From Donghicola eburneus (GTDB lineage Bacteria; Pseudomonadota; Alphaproteobacteria; Rhodobacterales; Rhodobacteraceae): a DNA stretch of 64,000 nt. The DNA is taken from assembly GCF_900115865.1 (NCBI RefSeq), contig NZ_FOXY01000015.1, positions 1 through 64,000 on the forward strand. Reading direction: 5' to 3'. Made by a program: the position numbers and the translations under genes. Positions 35,140-44,134 of this stretch are shown one piece after another (the stretch's first letter is position 1; each line of letters opens with the position of its first letter). The notes under the pieces are model-generated. The model did no database searches. It was not told the origin of the DNA and saw nothing but the letters and a program-made list of their open reading frames with translations.

Positions 35140-36126
35140 CTATGGCCCTTCTGTGTTAGGGCTTGGGTGCGGATGCGCATCTCGCACATCAGTCTTTTCT
35201 TGCGCAGCCTTTGCAGCCGCTATCTGGACTATATCAACATCCAGCGCGTGGCGCTCGTCGAGACACTCGGTTTCGAGCTGCAGCGTGACCATGTGAAACC
35301 CATGCTGCTCCGTCAGCCGTCGATAGGCCCTGTTCAGCAAGTGCGCGGCCTCGGCGGGTGCCCTATGGCGGATATGGGCGGAAAACGCGTGTTTGCCGCT
35401 GGTCAGCGTCCAAGCATGCACGTGGTGAACATCCACAACCCCGTCCTGGTGGTTCAGATCCGCCATCACAGCGTCGAGATCCGTTCCCTCGGGCGTGCCT
35501 TCCATGAGAATGTGGACCGCTTCTTTGATTACGCCGACGGAGGCCCAGAGGAGAACCACCCCGAACGCCATGCCGAGGATCGGGTCGATCGCGAGAAAGC
35601 CGGTGAACTCGATCACGAGAGCGGTCACGATGATCAGGAGGCTGCCGACAAAGGTCTGGATGATGTGCCAGAGCGCGCCGCGGGCATTCAGATCGTCTTT
35701 GCTCGATTGCCACATCAGCCCCAGCGAGATGACCTCTGTGACCAGGCCACCGAAGGCGACCCAAAGCATTGGGCCCGTGGCCAGGTGGATCGGATTTCCG
35801 AGCCGAATCGCGCCCATCCAGATCACCAGAAGCGCCATGCCGAGAAGAAAGCTGCCATTCACCAGCGCGCCGATGATCTCGGCGCGGTACCATCCGAAAC
35901 TGCGCGCCGAATCCGCTGGACGGCGCGCAATCCGCTTCGCGATGATGGCCACGAGAACACCGCCAACCGCCGACAGGGTGTGAAACGCATCCGACAGGAC
36001 GGCGATCGAGCCGGTCCAGAGCCCGACGGCGAGTTCAATCATGAAATAGACGCCGGTGAGCCAGGCAGAAATCACAAGGGCCTTGCCGGAACTCGGCATG
36101 TGTCCAGCGTGAGAATGATTGGCCAT
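35140..36126 (-). CDS. CDF-family protein lacking both site Asp residues
   Basis: The 328-residue protein has six helices and a C-terminal CDF domain (VDVHHVHAWTL). GGAGGAGAG precedes ATG 36126. In helix 2 the usual HxxxD is HTLSA, and in helix 5 it is HIIQT, so both Asp ligands are replaced while both His remain. It would not be expected to carry Zn in the normal way. The CueR-type promoter suggests a soft metal such as Cu(I), or a non-transport role. This is inferred from alignment by eye to ZitB-type proteins. Confidence 0.85.
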   Translation of the reverse strand: MANHSHAGHMPSSGKALVISAWLTGVYFMIELAVGLWTGSIAVLSDAFHTLSAVGGVLVAIIAKRIARRPADSARSFGWYRAEIIGALVNGSFLLGMALLVIWMGAIRLGNPIHLATGPMLWVAFGGLVTEVISLGLMWQSSKDDLNARGALWHIIQTFVGSLLIIVTALVIEFTGFLAIDPILGMAFGVVLLWASVGVIKEAVHILMEGTPEGTDLDAVMADLNHQDGVVDVHHVHAWTLTSGKHAFSAHIRHRAPAEAAHLLNRAYRRLTEQHGFHMVTLQLETECLDERHALDVDIVQIAAAKAAQEKTDVRDAHPHPSPNTEGP

Positions 36127-36127
36127 A

Positions 36128-36790
36128 TCAGCTCTCCTCCCGTTGCGTACCGGTCTTTCGCGTCGCGGCAAAGAGAACCGACAGGCCCGTAAAGCCACCG
36201 AGCGCAAGCGCGGTCCATGTGGCGGTGCGGGCATCTCCGTTCATCGCCTGGCTGCCCATGTGAGCGAGCAAAAAACTTGCGGGAATAATCCCGGCCATCG
36301 TGGCCAGCGCGAACCTCCAAAGATGCAGCTTGCTCAGACCTGCGGCGTAACTGATCATATCGAAGGACAGAAACGGCAGCAGGCGACTGCCGAAGACCAG
36401 GAAGGTCAGAGTGTTCTGGGACCCGAACAGGCCTGCGTTAATCTTCTGACCGAGATGACGCTCAACGAAGGGACGACCCAGGCCGCGGGCCAGACCAAAG
36501 GCGGCAAGCGCACCGAGTTCCGCACCTAGAACGACGAAGAGCGTCCCGTACGTGTGTCCATAAGCCGCTCCGGCGGCGAGTGCGATCGGCGCCGAGGGCA
36601 GGGGGCTTGCCACGATAGCGATTGTCATAAGCGCCACGATGACAATTGGTCCGGCAAGACCTGCCGCCTCGATCCAGCGGTCAATTTCCGCGCGATCCGG
36701 CAGGCGAATGTCAACGCCAAGGACGTCCGGGAAGGCCAATGCGACGACTCCCATCAGGAACACCGCAATAAGAAGAACGCGCATCATCAT
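36128..36790 (-). CDS. TVP38/TMEM64 (SNARE-associated, DedA-like) membrane protein
   Basis: The 220-residue protein has several membrane helices and the family core (SPLPSAPIALAAGAAYG, GAELGALAAFGLARGLGRPFVERHLG, FLVFGSRLLPFLSFDMISYAAGLS). The family is linked to lipid scrambling and metal tolerance, but its biochemical role is open. It lies one base from the downstream CDF-like gene. Confidence 0.88.
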   Translation of the reverse strand: MMMRVLLIAVFLMGVVALAFPDVLGVDIRLPDRAEIDRWIEAAGLAGPIVIVALMTIAIVASPLPSAPIALAAGAAYGHTYGTLFVVLGAELGALAAFGLARGLGRPFVERHLGQKINAGLFGSQNTLTFLVFGSRLLPFLSFDMISYAAGLSKLHLWRFALATMAGIIPASFLLAHMGSQAMNGDARTATWTALALGGFTGLSVLFAATRKTGTQREES

Positions 36791-36793
36791 GGA

Positions 36794-37243
36794 TCAAAAC
36801 ACGGCATAGAGCAGAACGAAGAACGTCGCTGCCAAAAGGTCAAAGGCCACGCAGAATGGAATATACCAGTTCGGAATCCGGGCGAGACGATAAGAATTGT
36901 GGTGTGACATGTCCCAAAGGGCGTGCAGGGCCAAGCCCAAGGGGAGGAAGGCCCAATGCCATATCAGCCCCAGGAAGGCTGCCGAGCCGAACAAAAGGGC
37001 CACGGCGAGCTCTGCCCAGAACACGCGCGCTCTGCCGTCCGCGGCGCCAAAGCCGATATAGGCACCGCCAATCAAAGCAAGCGTGATCGAAGCAAGAGCT
37101 ATCGAGCTCTTTTCATCCAAAAACAAGTGAGCCGGCATTGAGAGCAAGACAATCAACACGCCAACCCATACGGGAAATTTCAAGATATCCCCGTGTCGAT
37201 GGTGCGATAAGTGATCGCCTGTCTTTTTGAAAATCTGTGCCAT
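36794..37243 (-). CDS. unrecognised integral membrane protein, possibly leaderless
   Basis: The 149-residue protein has about five hydrophobic helices, an N-terminal His-rich tail (HLSHHRHGD) and a HALWDMSHHNSYRLARIPNWYIPFC segment. I do not recognise the family. It heads the operon 37243-33773. The CueR-type -10 box ends at 37251, so transcription should start at or one to two bases before the ATG, giving a leaderless message. Confidence 0.7.
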   Translation of the reverse strand: MAQIFKKTGDHLSHHRHGDILKFPVWVGVLIVLLSMPAHLFLDEKSSIALASITLALIGGAYIGFGAADGRARVFWAELAVALLFGSAAFLGLIWHWAFLPLGLALHALWDMSHHNSYRLARIPNWYIPFCVAFDLLAATFFVLLYAVF

Positions 37244-37250
37244 GGCTTGG

Positions 37251-37281
37251 TACCTAGGGATTCCAGCAACTGGAAGGTCAA
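37251..37281 (-). promoter_or_regulatory. CueR-type promoter of the lipid/CDF operon
   Basis: On the minus strand TTGACC (37281-37276) and TAGGTA (37256-37251) are 19 bp apart. The spacer has the perfect dyad TTCCAG-TTG-CTGGAA, the copper (CueR) operator form. Confidence 0.85.
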
Positions 37282-37404
37282 GGGTTATTCATCCACGCGC
37301 GCAACGCGGCGCTCACTCAACCGTTCCACGGGGAGGTCAAAGGACCGATATCAGGACGCATTTGACGCTGACGCCCGGTTCATGTCCGACGCGCGTGGCG
37401 ATTT

Positions 37405-37842
37405 TCAGTCATCTTTCGCCTTCTGCCAGACTTGCTGGCAGGCTGAGTAAAGAAACGTCGCTGACCAGGTCAGCAACATGAAGCCCAAAAGCGATTGCAG
37501 CATCAGCAACAGTCGAAAGGGCCCGACCACCTCTATGGACGAATAGCCAAGGGTCGAGAACGAGATGCCCGTAACATAGAGAACATCCTGAAACATCGGC
37601 GGGCTGTTGCTGAACGATTGCGGCAGAACGCTTGCCACCACCATCGTGTTGAACACGGCGAGCGTCACAAGTTCCAATACGTGCAGCAACAGCAACGCGG
37701 AAAACGTCAGGATGATCCGAAAGCCGGAGCCATCCGACCGCTGCGGGGAAAACTTCAGAATGCCCGACAACGCATAATGATGGACAATTCCCATCAGGAT
37801 CGCCGCGCATATTCCGACAAACATGGCCATCAACTCGGTCAT
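37405..37842 (-). CDS. two-helix ion-channel-like protein
   Basis: The 145-residue protein has an N-terminal helix pair, a pore-loop-like FSTLGYSSIEVVGPFRL segment, and a following inner helix. This resembles the pore of small potassium channels, but the usual TxGYG filter reads TLGYS. It may be a modified-selectivity channel or a relative with another role. It follows the rhodanese gene on the same strand with a 90-base gap. Confidence 0.65.
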   Translation of the reverse strand: MTELMAMFVGICAAILMGIVHHYALSGILKFSPQRSDGSGFRIILTFSALLLLHVLELVTLAVFNTMVVASVLPQSFSNSPPMFQDVLYVTGISFSTLGYSSIEVVGPFRLLLMLQSLLGFMLLTWSATFLYSACQQVWQKAKDD

Positions 37843-37931
37843 ACCCCCAAACCCGTCTTCCTATTCAAACAGGTCAATCTGACCATACATCAGGCTTTTT
37901 AGCACAACTGGACCGATTGATTCTTCACAGG

Positions 37932-38405
37932 TCAGGCCAACGCGGGGGGCAACCCGTTCAGGGCGACATCCACCGGAACGGTCGGCAAGTTCGATGCGAT
38001 CCAGCCAGGCCCTTCGCCTGATCCCAACATCCCTTCCGAGATATCGGCGTAGCCCGAATAACCAGCTTGTCTTAACGCTCGAAGCAGCGATGCGGAGCGT
38101 CCGCCAGTGGCGCAGATCAGTCCAACGGTGCGATCACCGCTCAGTTCCTTCGCCCTGAACAATCGGTCCGGAAAACCGGACGCGTGCATGCTTATCGGCC
38201 ATACACCAGCACCTACGCCGGTTTCTTGCCACTCTTCGCGCGTTCTGACATCGATGATCCGCGCCGTATCCGATAGAAGCGCGTCAAAGGCATTCTCTGC
38301 CGACCAGACAGATCGGCTCTGCGCCAGCAGCGGTGACGCCGTGACGGTCAGCACCGTCATATGAGCACCCAGAATGAAACGGCGCCGGTTCAAATCAAGA
38401 GCCAT
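37932..38405 (-). CDS. exported rhodanese-domain protein
   Basis: The 157-residue protein starts at ATG 38405 (GAGG upstream) with a Tat-like signal (NRRRFILGAH). The rhodanese domain has DTARIIDVRTREEW and the active loop CATGGRS. It may move sulfane sulfur or act as a thiol redox protein in the periplasm. It is divergent from the two-component genes, and a copy of the putative response-regulator box points toward it. Confidence 0.85.
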   Translation of the reverse strand: MALDLNRRRFILGAHMTVLTVTASPLLAQSRSVWSAENAFDALLSDTARIIDVRTREEWQETGVGAGVWPISMHASGFPDRLFRAKELSGDRTVGLICATGGRSASLLRALRQAGYSGYADISEGMLGSGEGPGWIASNLPTVPVDVALNGLPPALA

Positions 38406-38498
38406 ATTCGAAAACCTCATCCTTTGATCGGTTGCGATCCCAAAGGTCACATAACATGCCAGCAACGCTACCCGGGAGCACGACACGGTGCAGGCACA

Positions 38499-38518
38499 GA
38501 TTTGTATCCATCTGTAGC
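38499..38518 (-). promoter_or_regulatory. putative response-regulator box facing the rhodanese gene
   Basis: Read on the minus strand it is GCTACAGATGGATACAAATC, two 10-bp repeats of the form G(A/C)TACA-N2-TG. It lies 94 bases before the rhodanese start and 13 bases from the mirror-image copy that faces the regulator gene. Confidence 0.65.
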
Positions 38519-38531
38519 AAGGGACTGACCT

Positions 38532-38551
38532 GATACAAATGGCTACAATTC
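38532..38551 (+). promoter_or_regulatory. putative response-regulator box facing the two-component operon
   Basis: GATACAAATGGCTACAATTC holds two 10-bp repeats in phase with the helix, as OmpR-family dimers need. It ends 42 bases before the regulator start. Matching boxes occur at 48087, 60874 and, more weakly, 63108. Confidence 0.68.
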
Positions 38552-38593
38552 TGCCCATGAAACACGATGCAACGATGATTTAGGAAAGACACC

Positions 38594-39316
38594 ATGGGAC
38601 CGCCACCTCATATCCTTATCGTGGATGACCACGCACAGATACGTGAAAGCGTCGCGCGCTTTCTGGAGAAGAACGGAATGCGCACGACCGTCGCCAGGGA
38701 TGCCGTGGAGATGGATGCCAAGCTGGCCACCGGTCACTTCGACCTGCTCGTGCTCGATGTCATGATGCCGGGCGAGGACGGTTTGTCGGTTTGCCGCAGA
38801 CTTGCGCCAGAAGGTGATCTTCCGATCATCATGCTAACGGCGCTTGGTGAGGAAACGGATCGGATCGTGGGGCTGGAAATCGGTGCGGACGATTATCTCG
38901 CCAAGCCATTCAATCCACGAGAACTGCTCGCCCGCATCAAGTCGGTTCTTCGGAGAAGCAACCGCGACGAACCCGTGGCCGGAACCCTGGCTGGGAGGAA
39001 GATTTGTTTTGCGCACTGGATACTGGATACCGACCGGCAGGTGCTGATTGACGAGGCCGCAACCGAAACGCCATTGACGACCTCCGAGTTCAAATTGCTG
39101 GCGGTCCTGCTGGAACGCGCGAGGATGGTGCTCAGCCGTGACCAGTTGCTTGACCTGACCGCTGGTCGGACGGCAGGCCCGATGGATCGCACCATCGACA
39201 ATCAGATCAGCCGCCTCCGTCGCAAAATCGAGCCGGATGTATTGCGACCGAGTGTCATCAAGACTGTGCGGAACGGCGGATACTGCCTGGCTGCCGATGT
39301 CGAGGATGCGCCGTGA
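38594..39316 (+). CDS. OmpR-family response regulator
   Basis: The 240-residue protein has a receiver domain (LIVDDHAQIRE, phospho-acceptor D55 in LLVLDVMMPG, KPFNPREL) and a winged-helix output domain (LTTSEFKLLAVLLERARMVLSRDQLLDLTAGR, DRTIDNQISRLRRKIE). AGGAAAG precedes the ATG. Its stop overlaps the kinase start. Position and boxes suggest it activates its own operon and the copper/cytochrome genes. Confidence 0.93.
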   Translation: MGPPPHILIVDDHAQIRESVARFLEKNGMRTTVARDAVEMDAKLATGHFDLLVLDVMMPGEDGLSVCRRLAPEGDLPIIMLTALGEETDRIVGLEIGADDYLAKPFNPRELLARIKSVLRRSNRDEPVAGTLAGRKICFAHWILDTDRQVLIDEAATETPLTTSEFKLLAVLLERARMVLSRDQLLDLTAGRTAGPMDRTIDNQISRLRRKIEPDVLRPSVIKTVRNGGYCLAADVEDAP

Positions 39317-40782
39317 TGCGCCGTGCGATGAGATCTCTGAGCGGCCAGTTGATCCTGCTTGTGGTCGCGGCACTTGTCGTGGCCCAGGCGATCAGCCTGT
39401 TCCTGTTCGCTGACGAGCGCAGCCTGGCCATCCGTGCTGCTTTGGGGTTCGAGGCTGCTGGACGCGCAGCGAATGTGGCGCGGTTGATCGAAGAGGCCCC
39501 GTTGGACCTGCAGAATTCCATCCTTCGCGCGGCAAATTCACCACTTATCCGGTTTGATCTGTCAGACGCTCCGAGTGTGGAACACACCAGTCATTCGCAT
39601 GGCGACCTTGTTGAAGGGCGTATCCGTGCGCTAATGGACGATAGCTACAGCCGCGATATTCGCGTTGAACTGCACGAGATCGAGGGCGAATTGAGGCCCT
39701 TGCCCAATCTTTCTGACGAAATGACGGAAATGCATCTCGCGATGATGCGCGGAGAGTTGACAGCGGTTGAAATGAACCTGTCGATCGCCATTAAGGGAGC
39801 GCGTTGGCTGAATGTCGGAACGCGGTTCGAGCGTCCACCAATCCAATGGCCTTTCTATTCGATGCTGACCTTTGGAATTTCCGCCGGACTGCTTTTGGTG
39901 GCGATTTTCTGGTTTGTCATGACGCGCCTGACGCGTCCTTTGCGGCACCTGTCGAAGGCCTCGGACCATCTTGGCCGGGGCGAGGATGTGCCTGAATTGA
40001 CCGTCGCAGGGCCGACCGAGGTCAGGGATCTGACCGTCGCCTTCAACCGCATGCAACGACGGCTGACCCGGTTTGTCAGTGATCGGACACGGATGCTCGC
40101 AGCGCTTGGTCACGATTTACGCTCGCCGTTGACTGCTATGCGTGTCCGCGCGGAGCTGGTTGACGAAGAAGAGACGCGGGACAGCCTCATCGCATCGGTC
40201 GAAGAGATGCAGAGTATGGTCGAAGCGACGCTCACCTTTGCACGGGGCCTTACCGGATCAGAAGGCTCCGAAGTGGTCGATCTGCGCAATTTTCTGGACA
40301 GCTTGTGCAGCGATATGGCGGCACACTGCACCTTTGCCCCGAGTGATGATGTTGCCGTGCGGCTTCGACCCAACGCGTTCCGAAGGGCACTGAGGAACTT
40401 GCTTGAGAACGCCGTTCGCTACGGTGGTGCCGCAAAAGTCAGCTGGGCGACCCACGGTTCGAACCTCGTACTCAACATCGATGACAATGGGCCCGGCATT
40501 CCCGTCGACCAGTTGGAAAAGGTCTTCGATCCCTTCTATCGCCTCGAGCAATCGAGGTCTCTGGAAACGGGCGGTTATGGGCTTGGGCTCTCAATCGCGA
40601 GGACAATCGTCCAATCCCATGGCGGCGATATCCAGCTGGTCAACCATAACAGCGCGGGTTTGCGCGCTGTTGTCACCATCCCACTGGATGAAAGCGAACT
40701 AATCGAAGGAGAAACAGATGAAACTGAAAACGCTCATTCCAACGTTGCTGGCCAGCTTGCCCGCCAGCATGGCGCGAGCTGA
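39316..40782 (+). CDS. membrane histidine kinase
   Basis: The protein of about 488 residues has a helix near 10-32, a periplasmic loop of about 150 residues containing EHTSHSHGD, a second helix near 185-205, HAMP, phospho-acceptor His near 266 (LAALGHDLRSPLTAMR) and ATPase boxes (RNLLENAVRYGG, DDNGPGIP, GYGLGLSIA). The His-rich loop could bind metal. Its 3' end overlaps the SHOCT gene by 65 bases. Confidence 0.92.
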   Translation: MRRAMRSLSGQLILLVVAALVVAQAISLFLFADERSLAIRAALGFEAAGRAANVARLIEEAPLDLQNSILRAANSPLIRFDLSDAPSVEHTSHSHGDLVEGRIRALMDDSYSRDIRVELHEIEGELRPLPNLSDEMTEMHLAMMRGELTAVEMNLSIAIKGARWLNVGTRFERPPIQWPFYSMLTFGISAGLLLVAIFWFVMTRLTRPLRHLSKASDHLGRGEDVPELTVAGPTEVRDLTVAFNRMQRRLTRFVSDRTRMLAALGHDLRSPLTAMRVRAELVDEEETRDSLIASVEEMQSMVEATLTFARGLTGSEGSEVVDLRNFLDSLCSDMAAHCTFAPSDDVAVRLRPNAFRRALRNLLENAVRYGGAAKVSWATHGSNLVLNIDDNGPGIPVDQLEKVFDPFYRLEQSRSLETGGYGLGLSIARTIVQSHGGDIQLVNHNSAGLRAVVTIPLDESELIEGETDETENAHSNVAGQLARQHGAS

Positions 40783-41023
40783 TGGTCCAGGCTCCTGGAC
40801 AGGTCACATATGGGGCGGAGGCTATGGCTTTATGGGCGGCTTCATGATGCTCGCCTTCTGGGGCGCCGTGATCGCATTGATCGTGTTTCTGGTACTCAGG
40901 CTGCGGGACAATGGCACCCGTCCCCCGGACTCGGACGCGCAGGAAGCGCTCCGGCGCCGCTTTGCGAATGGGGAAATCGACGAAGAAGAGTTCCGTCACC
41001 GCAAAGCAACGCTCGACGAATAG
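40718..41023 (+). CDS. SHOCT-domain membrane protein
   Basis: The 101-residue protein has a signal-like N-terminus, a glycine-rich stretch (HIWGGGYGFMGG), one membrane helix and a C-terminal SHOCT motif (DAQEALRRRFANGEIDEEEFRHRKATL). ATG 40718 follows GAAGGAGAAACAG. Such proteins are common beside copper genes, with an oligomerisation role suggested for the SHOCT tail. It starts inside the kinase gene in another frame. Confidence 0.82.
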   Translation: MKLKTLIPTLLASLPASMARADGPGSWTGHIWGGGYGFMGGFMMLAFWGAVIALIVFLVLRLRDNGTRPPDSDAQEALRRRFANGEIDEEEFRHRKATLDE

Positions 41024-41088
41024 ACCCCGCCGCGGACGCCAAAGCCGTCCGACGCGACGCCCACCGACACTGGATAGGAAAGAACGCC

Positions 41089-43089
41089 ATGGTCCCGGAA
41101 ATTGGTCACTTCGCACTGGCCCTCGCGCTGGCCCTCGCACTTGTTCAAAGCGTTCTGCCGATTGCAGGTGCATCGCGTGGAAACGCCGTCTGGATGAAAT
41201 CCGCCCAGGCGACGGCAATAGGACAAGTGCTGTTTGTGGCCATAGCCTTCGCAGCGCTGATGCAGGCCTTCATCGCCAGCGACTTCACCGTCAGGAACGT
41301 CGTCGAGAATTCCCATTCGCTCAAGCCGATGCTCTACAAGGTGGCCGGGACCTGGGGCAGCCATGAGGGTTCGCTGCTGCTCTGGATCCTGATACTCGCG
41401 GTGTTCGGCGCGGGCGTCGCCTGGTTCGGATCGAACATCCCCGCCGAGACCAAGGCGCGCACCTTGTCGGTGCAGGCGTGGATCAGCGTCGGCTTCCTGT
41501 CCTTCCTGCTGCTGACGTCGAACCCCTTCGAGCGGGTGTTTCCGCCGCCGCTCGACGGCAATGACCTCAACCCGTTGCTTCAGGACATGGGTCTCGCCAT
41601 GCACCCGCCGCTTTTGTATTTCGGGTATGTCGGCTACTCCATCGTATTTTCCTTTGCCGTTGCGGCTCTTCTGGAAGGGCGCGTCGATCCAGCCTGGGCC
41701 AGATGGGTCCGCCCGTGGACATTGGCCGCGTGGGTCAGCCTTACGGCAGGTATCGCTCTTGGATCTTGGTGGGCCTATTATGAACTGGGCTGGGGCGGCT
41801 GGTGGTTCTGGGACCCGGTCGAGAACGTGAGCTTCATGCCCTGGCTTCTGGGCACGGCGCTGCTGCATTCCGCCATCGTCACCGAAAAGCGCGACGCGTT
41901 CAAAAGCTGGACCATCCTGCTTGCCATCCTGACTTTCTCGCTTTCACTTCTCGGCACGTTCATTGTCCGATCCGGCCTGCTTACCTCCGTGCATGCCTTC
42001 GCCGTCGATCCAGAGCGCGGGCTTTACATTCTGGGTCTGCTGGCCGTGTCCATCGGTGGGTCGCTGGCGCTCTACGCCTGGCGGGCGCCCGAAATGGAGC
42101 CGGGTGGTCTGTTTCGCCCGATCAGCCGCGAAGCCGGGCTGCTCGTGAACAACCTCATTCTGGCCGCCGCTACGGGAACCGTTCTGTTCGGGACGCTTTA
42201 TCCGCTGATCCTCGAGGCTATCACGGGGGACAAGATCTCGGTGGGTCCACCTTTCTTCAATGCGGCTTTCATTCCGATGATGCTGGCGCTGGTCGTGTTC
42301 ATGGGTCTTGGTCCATTCCTGTCGTGGAAGCGGGCTGATATCGCCGGGTTGCTCGATCGCATTCGGTTCGTGGTCGTTCTGGCGTTCATCGCAGCTTTGG
42401 CCGCATGGTATCTTCTGAACGGTGGGCCGATCATGGCCTATCTTGCCATCCTTGGCGCAGCGTGGCTGCTTTTTGCAACCCTACGGGAATGGGCGCTACG
42501 CATCCGCCTGTTCGAGGTTCCCCTTGCAGAGAGCGCGAGACGCGCGCGCAACCTGCCACGCGCCTCTCACGGTATGACACTCGCCCATGCCGGCGTCGCT
42601 GTGTTGATGATGGGGATGATCGGCTCGACCGGATGGAAGAGTGAGGAGATCGTCTTTGCCGCCCCCGGGACCGAAGTCACGATCGCGGGGTTCGACATCA
42701 CCTTCGAAGGGGCCACACAGGTTCAAGGGCCGAACTACATCGCGGATCGCGGCACCCTTGTGGTCCGTCGGGATGGCGAGCTGGTCACGACGCTTTTCCC
42801 AGAACGCCGGTATTACCCGGTCGCGGAAAGCCAGACGACGGAGTCGGCCATCCGCTCTACATTGGCGGGTGATCTCTATACGTCGATTGCAACGCCAGCC
42901 TCCGATCAAGTGAACAACGCCGGAGCATGGACCCTTCGGATCCTCTATGAACCGCTCGTCAACCTGATCTGGATCGGCTCGATCCTGCTGGTGATCGGTG
43001 GCTGTTTGTCCTTGTCGGATCGCCGTTTGAGGGTCGGGGCGCCGCGCCGCGCCAAACAGCCAGCCAGCGATGCTGTTCCTGCCGAGTAG
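41089..43089 (+). CDS. ccmF: cytochrome c heme lyase subunit CcmF
   Basis: The 666-residue polytopic protein starts at ATG 41089 (AGGAAAG upstream). It has the heme-handling WWD motif (GWGGWWFWDPVENVSFMPW, near residue 230-245) and conserved periplasmic His residues. With CcmH/I it attaches heme to apocytochrome c in system I maturation. It heads a ccmF-G-H-I set; ccmABCDE are not in the window. A dedicated copy for the plasmid cytochromes is likely. Confidence 0.92.
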   Translation: MVPEIGHFALALALALALVQSVLPIAGASRGNAVWMKSAQATAIGQVLFVAIAFAALMQAFIASDFTVRNVVENSHSLKPMLYKVAGTWGSHEGSLLLWILILAVFGAGVAWFGSNIPAETKARTLSVQAWISVGFLSFLLLTSNPFERVFPPPLDGNDLNPLLQDMGLAMHPPLLYFGYVGYSIVFSFAVAALLEGRVDPAWARWVRPWTLAAWVSLTAGIALGSWWAYYELGWGGWWFWDPVENVSFMPWLLGTALLHSAIVTEKRDAFKSWTILLAILTFSLSLLGTFIVRSGLLTSVHAFAVDPERGLYILGLLAVSIGGSLALYAWRAPEMEPGGLFRPISREAGLLVNNLILAAATGTVLFGTLYPLILEAITGDKISVGPPFFNAAFIPMMLALVVFMGLGPFLSWKRADIAGLLDRIRFVVVLAFIAALAAWYLLNGGPIMAYLAILGAAWLLFATLREWALRIRLFEVPLAESARRARNLPRASHGMTLAHAGVAVLMMGMIGSTGWKSEEIVFAAPGTEVTIAGFDITFEGATQVQGPNYIADRGTLVVRRDGELVTTLFPERRYYPVAESQTTESAIRSTLAGDLYTSIATPASDQVNNAGAWTLRILYEPLVNLIWIGSILLVIGGCLSLSDRRLRVGAPRRAKQPASDAVPAE

Positions 43090-43097
43090 GAGAGAAG

Positions 43098-43664
43098 ATG
43101 AAACGTCTCATTGCCGGGCTGCCGTTTATTGCGGCGGTCATATTCGGGGGTTTTTTTCTCTGGGGGCTCAATCCCGACCGGGATCCCAACGAGATCCCTT
43201 CCGTCCTGATCTCGCAACCGGCCCCGGCGTTCGACCTCGATCCCGTGCCGGGGTTGGAGACACCCGGCCTGGCCCGAAGCGATCTTGTAGGCAACGAACG
43301 ACCGGTCGTGGTCAATGTCTTTGCGTCCTGGTGCGTGCCCTGCCGCGCGGAACATGCCGTGTTGACACGCTTTGTCGAACGCGAGGGCATGCGGTTGTTC
43401 GGCATCAACTACAAAGACAAACCAGAAGATGCCGTGAAGTGGCTCAATGACCTCGGCAATCCCTACGAACGGATCGGGTCCGACCTTTCAGGCCGGACAG
43501 GGATCGAATGGGGCCTTTCAGGCGTGCCGGAAACCTTCATCGTCGATGGCGATGGTACTGTTCTGTTTCGCTATGTCGGGCCGGTCGTGGGTCCGGACGC
43601 CGTCGAACGGTTCACGCAAGCCCTGAAGCAGGCAGGCGCACTGCCAAAGGGAGCAGCATCATGA
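43098..43664 (+). CDS. ccmG: CcmG/DsbE thiol:disulfide oxidoreductase
   Basis: The 188-residue anchored thioredoxin-like protein has the active site WCVPC (FASWCVPCRAEH), a GVPETFIVDG segment with the cis-Pro, and a typical length. It reduces apocytochrome c thiols before heme attachment. It lies eight bases after ccmF and overlaps ccmH (ATGA). Confidence 0.92.
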   Translation: MKRLIAGLPFIAAVIFGGFFLWGLNPDRDPNEIPSVLISQPAPAFDLDPVPGLETPGLARSDLVGNERPVVVNVFASWCVPCRAEHAVLTRFVEREGMRLFGINYKDKPEDAVKWLNDLGNPYERIGSDLSGRTGIEWGLSGVPETFIVDGDGTVLFRYVGPVVGPDAVERFTQALKQAGALPKGAAS

Positions 43665-44134
43665 GACAGTTGATTTTCGCGTTTTGCATCGGGCTCTTTC
43701 CCTTTGCCGCCAATGCGGTCGAACCAGACGAAATGCTGGCCGACCCGGTATTGGAACAGCGTGCGCGGGAGATTTCCAAGGATCTGCGATGCGTCGTCTG
43801 TCAAAACCAGGACATCGACAGTTCGAACGCGGGTGTGGCGCGGGACTTGCGTCTGCTCGTACGCGAGCGACTGGTCACCGGAGACAGCGACGCGGAGGTG
43901 ATCGAATACATTCGGGCGCGGTACGGGGATTACGTGCTGCTCAAACCGCCTCTGGAGCCTGCGACCTACGCGCTTTGGTTTGCGCCGATCGCTTTCGTTC
44001 TGATCGGGGTTTTCGTTGGTGGCGGGGTACTGATGAGTCGGCGAAAGCAAGAGGCTTTTGAAGATTTGGGCGCGGAGGATGAGAACACCGTGTCCGAGAT
44101 TCTCAGACAAAACGAAGCGGGGGATGCGTCATGA
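43661..44134 (+). CDS. ccmH: CcmH, apocytochrome c thiol-reducing subunit
   Basis: The 157-residue protein has a signal peptide, the LRCVVCQNQDIDSSNA motif with the redox Cys pair, and a C-terminal membrane helix. ATG 43661 overlaps the ccmG stop. It is the short CcmH form; the TPR part is in the next gene. Confidence 0.93.
   Translation: MRQLIFAFCIGLFPFAANAVEPDEMLADPVLEQRAREISKDLRCVVCQNQDIDSSNAGVARDLRLLVRERLVTGDSDAEVIEYIRARYGDYVLLKPPLEPATYALWFAPIAFVLIGVFVGGGVLMSRRKQEAFEDLGAEDENTVSEILRQNEAGDAS

Noticed and set aside
39631-40113. 160-codon minus-strand frame
   Set aside because: It is antisense to the histidine kinase, with no start signal or motif.
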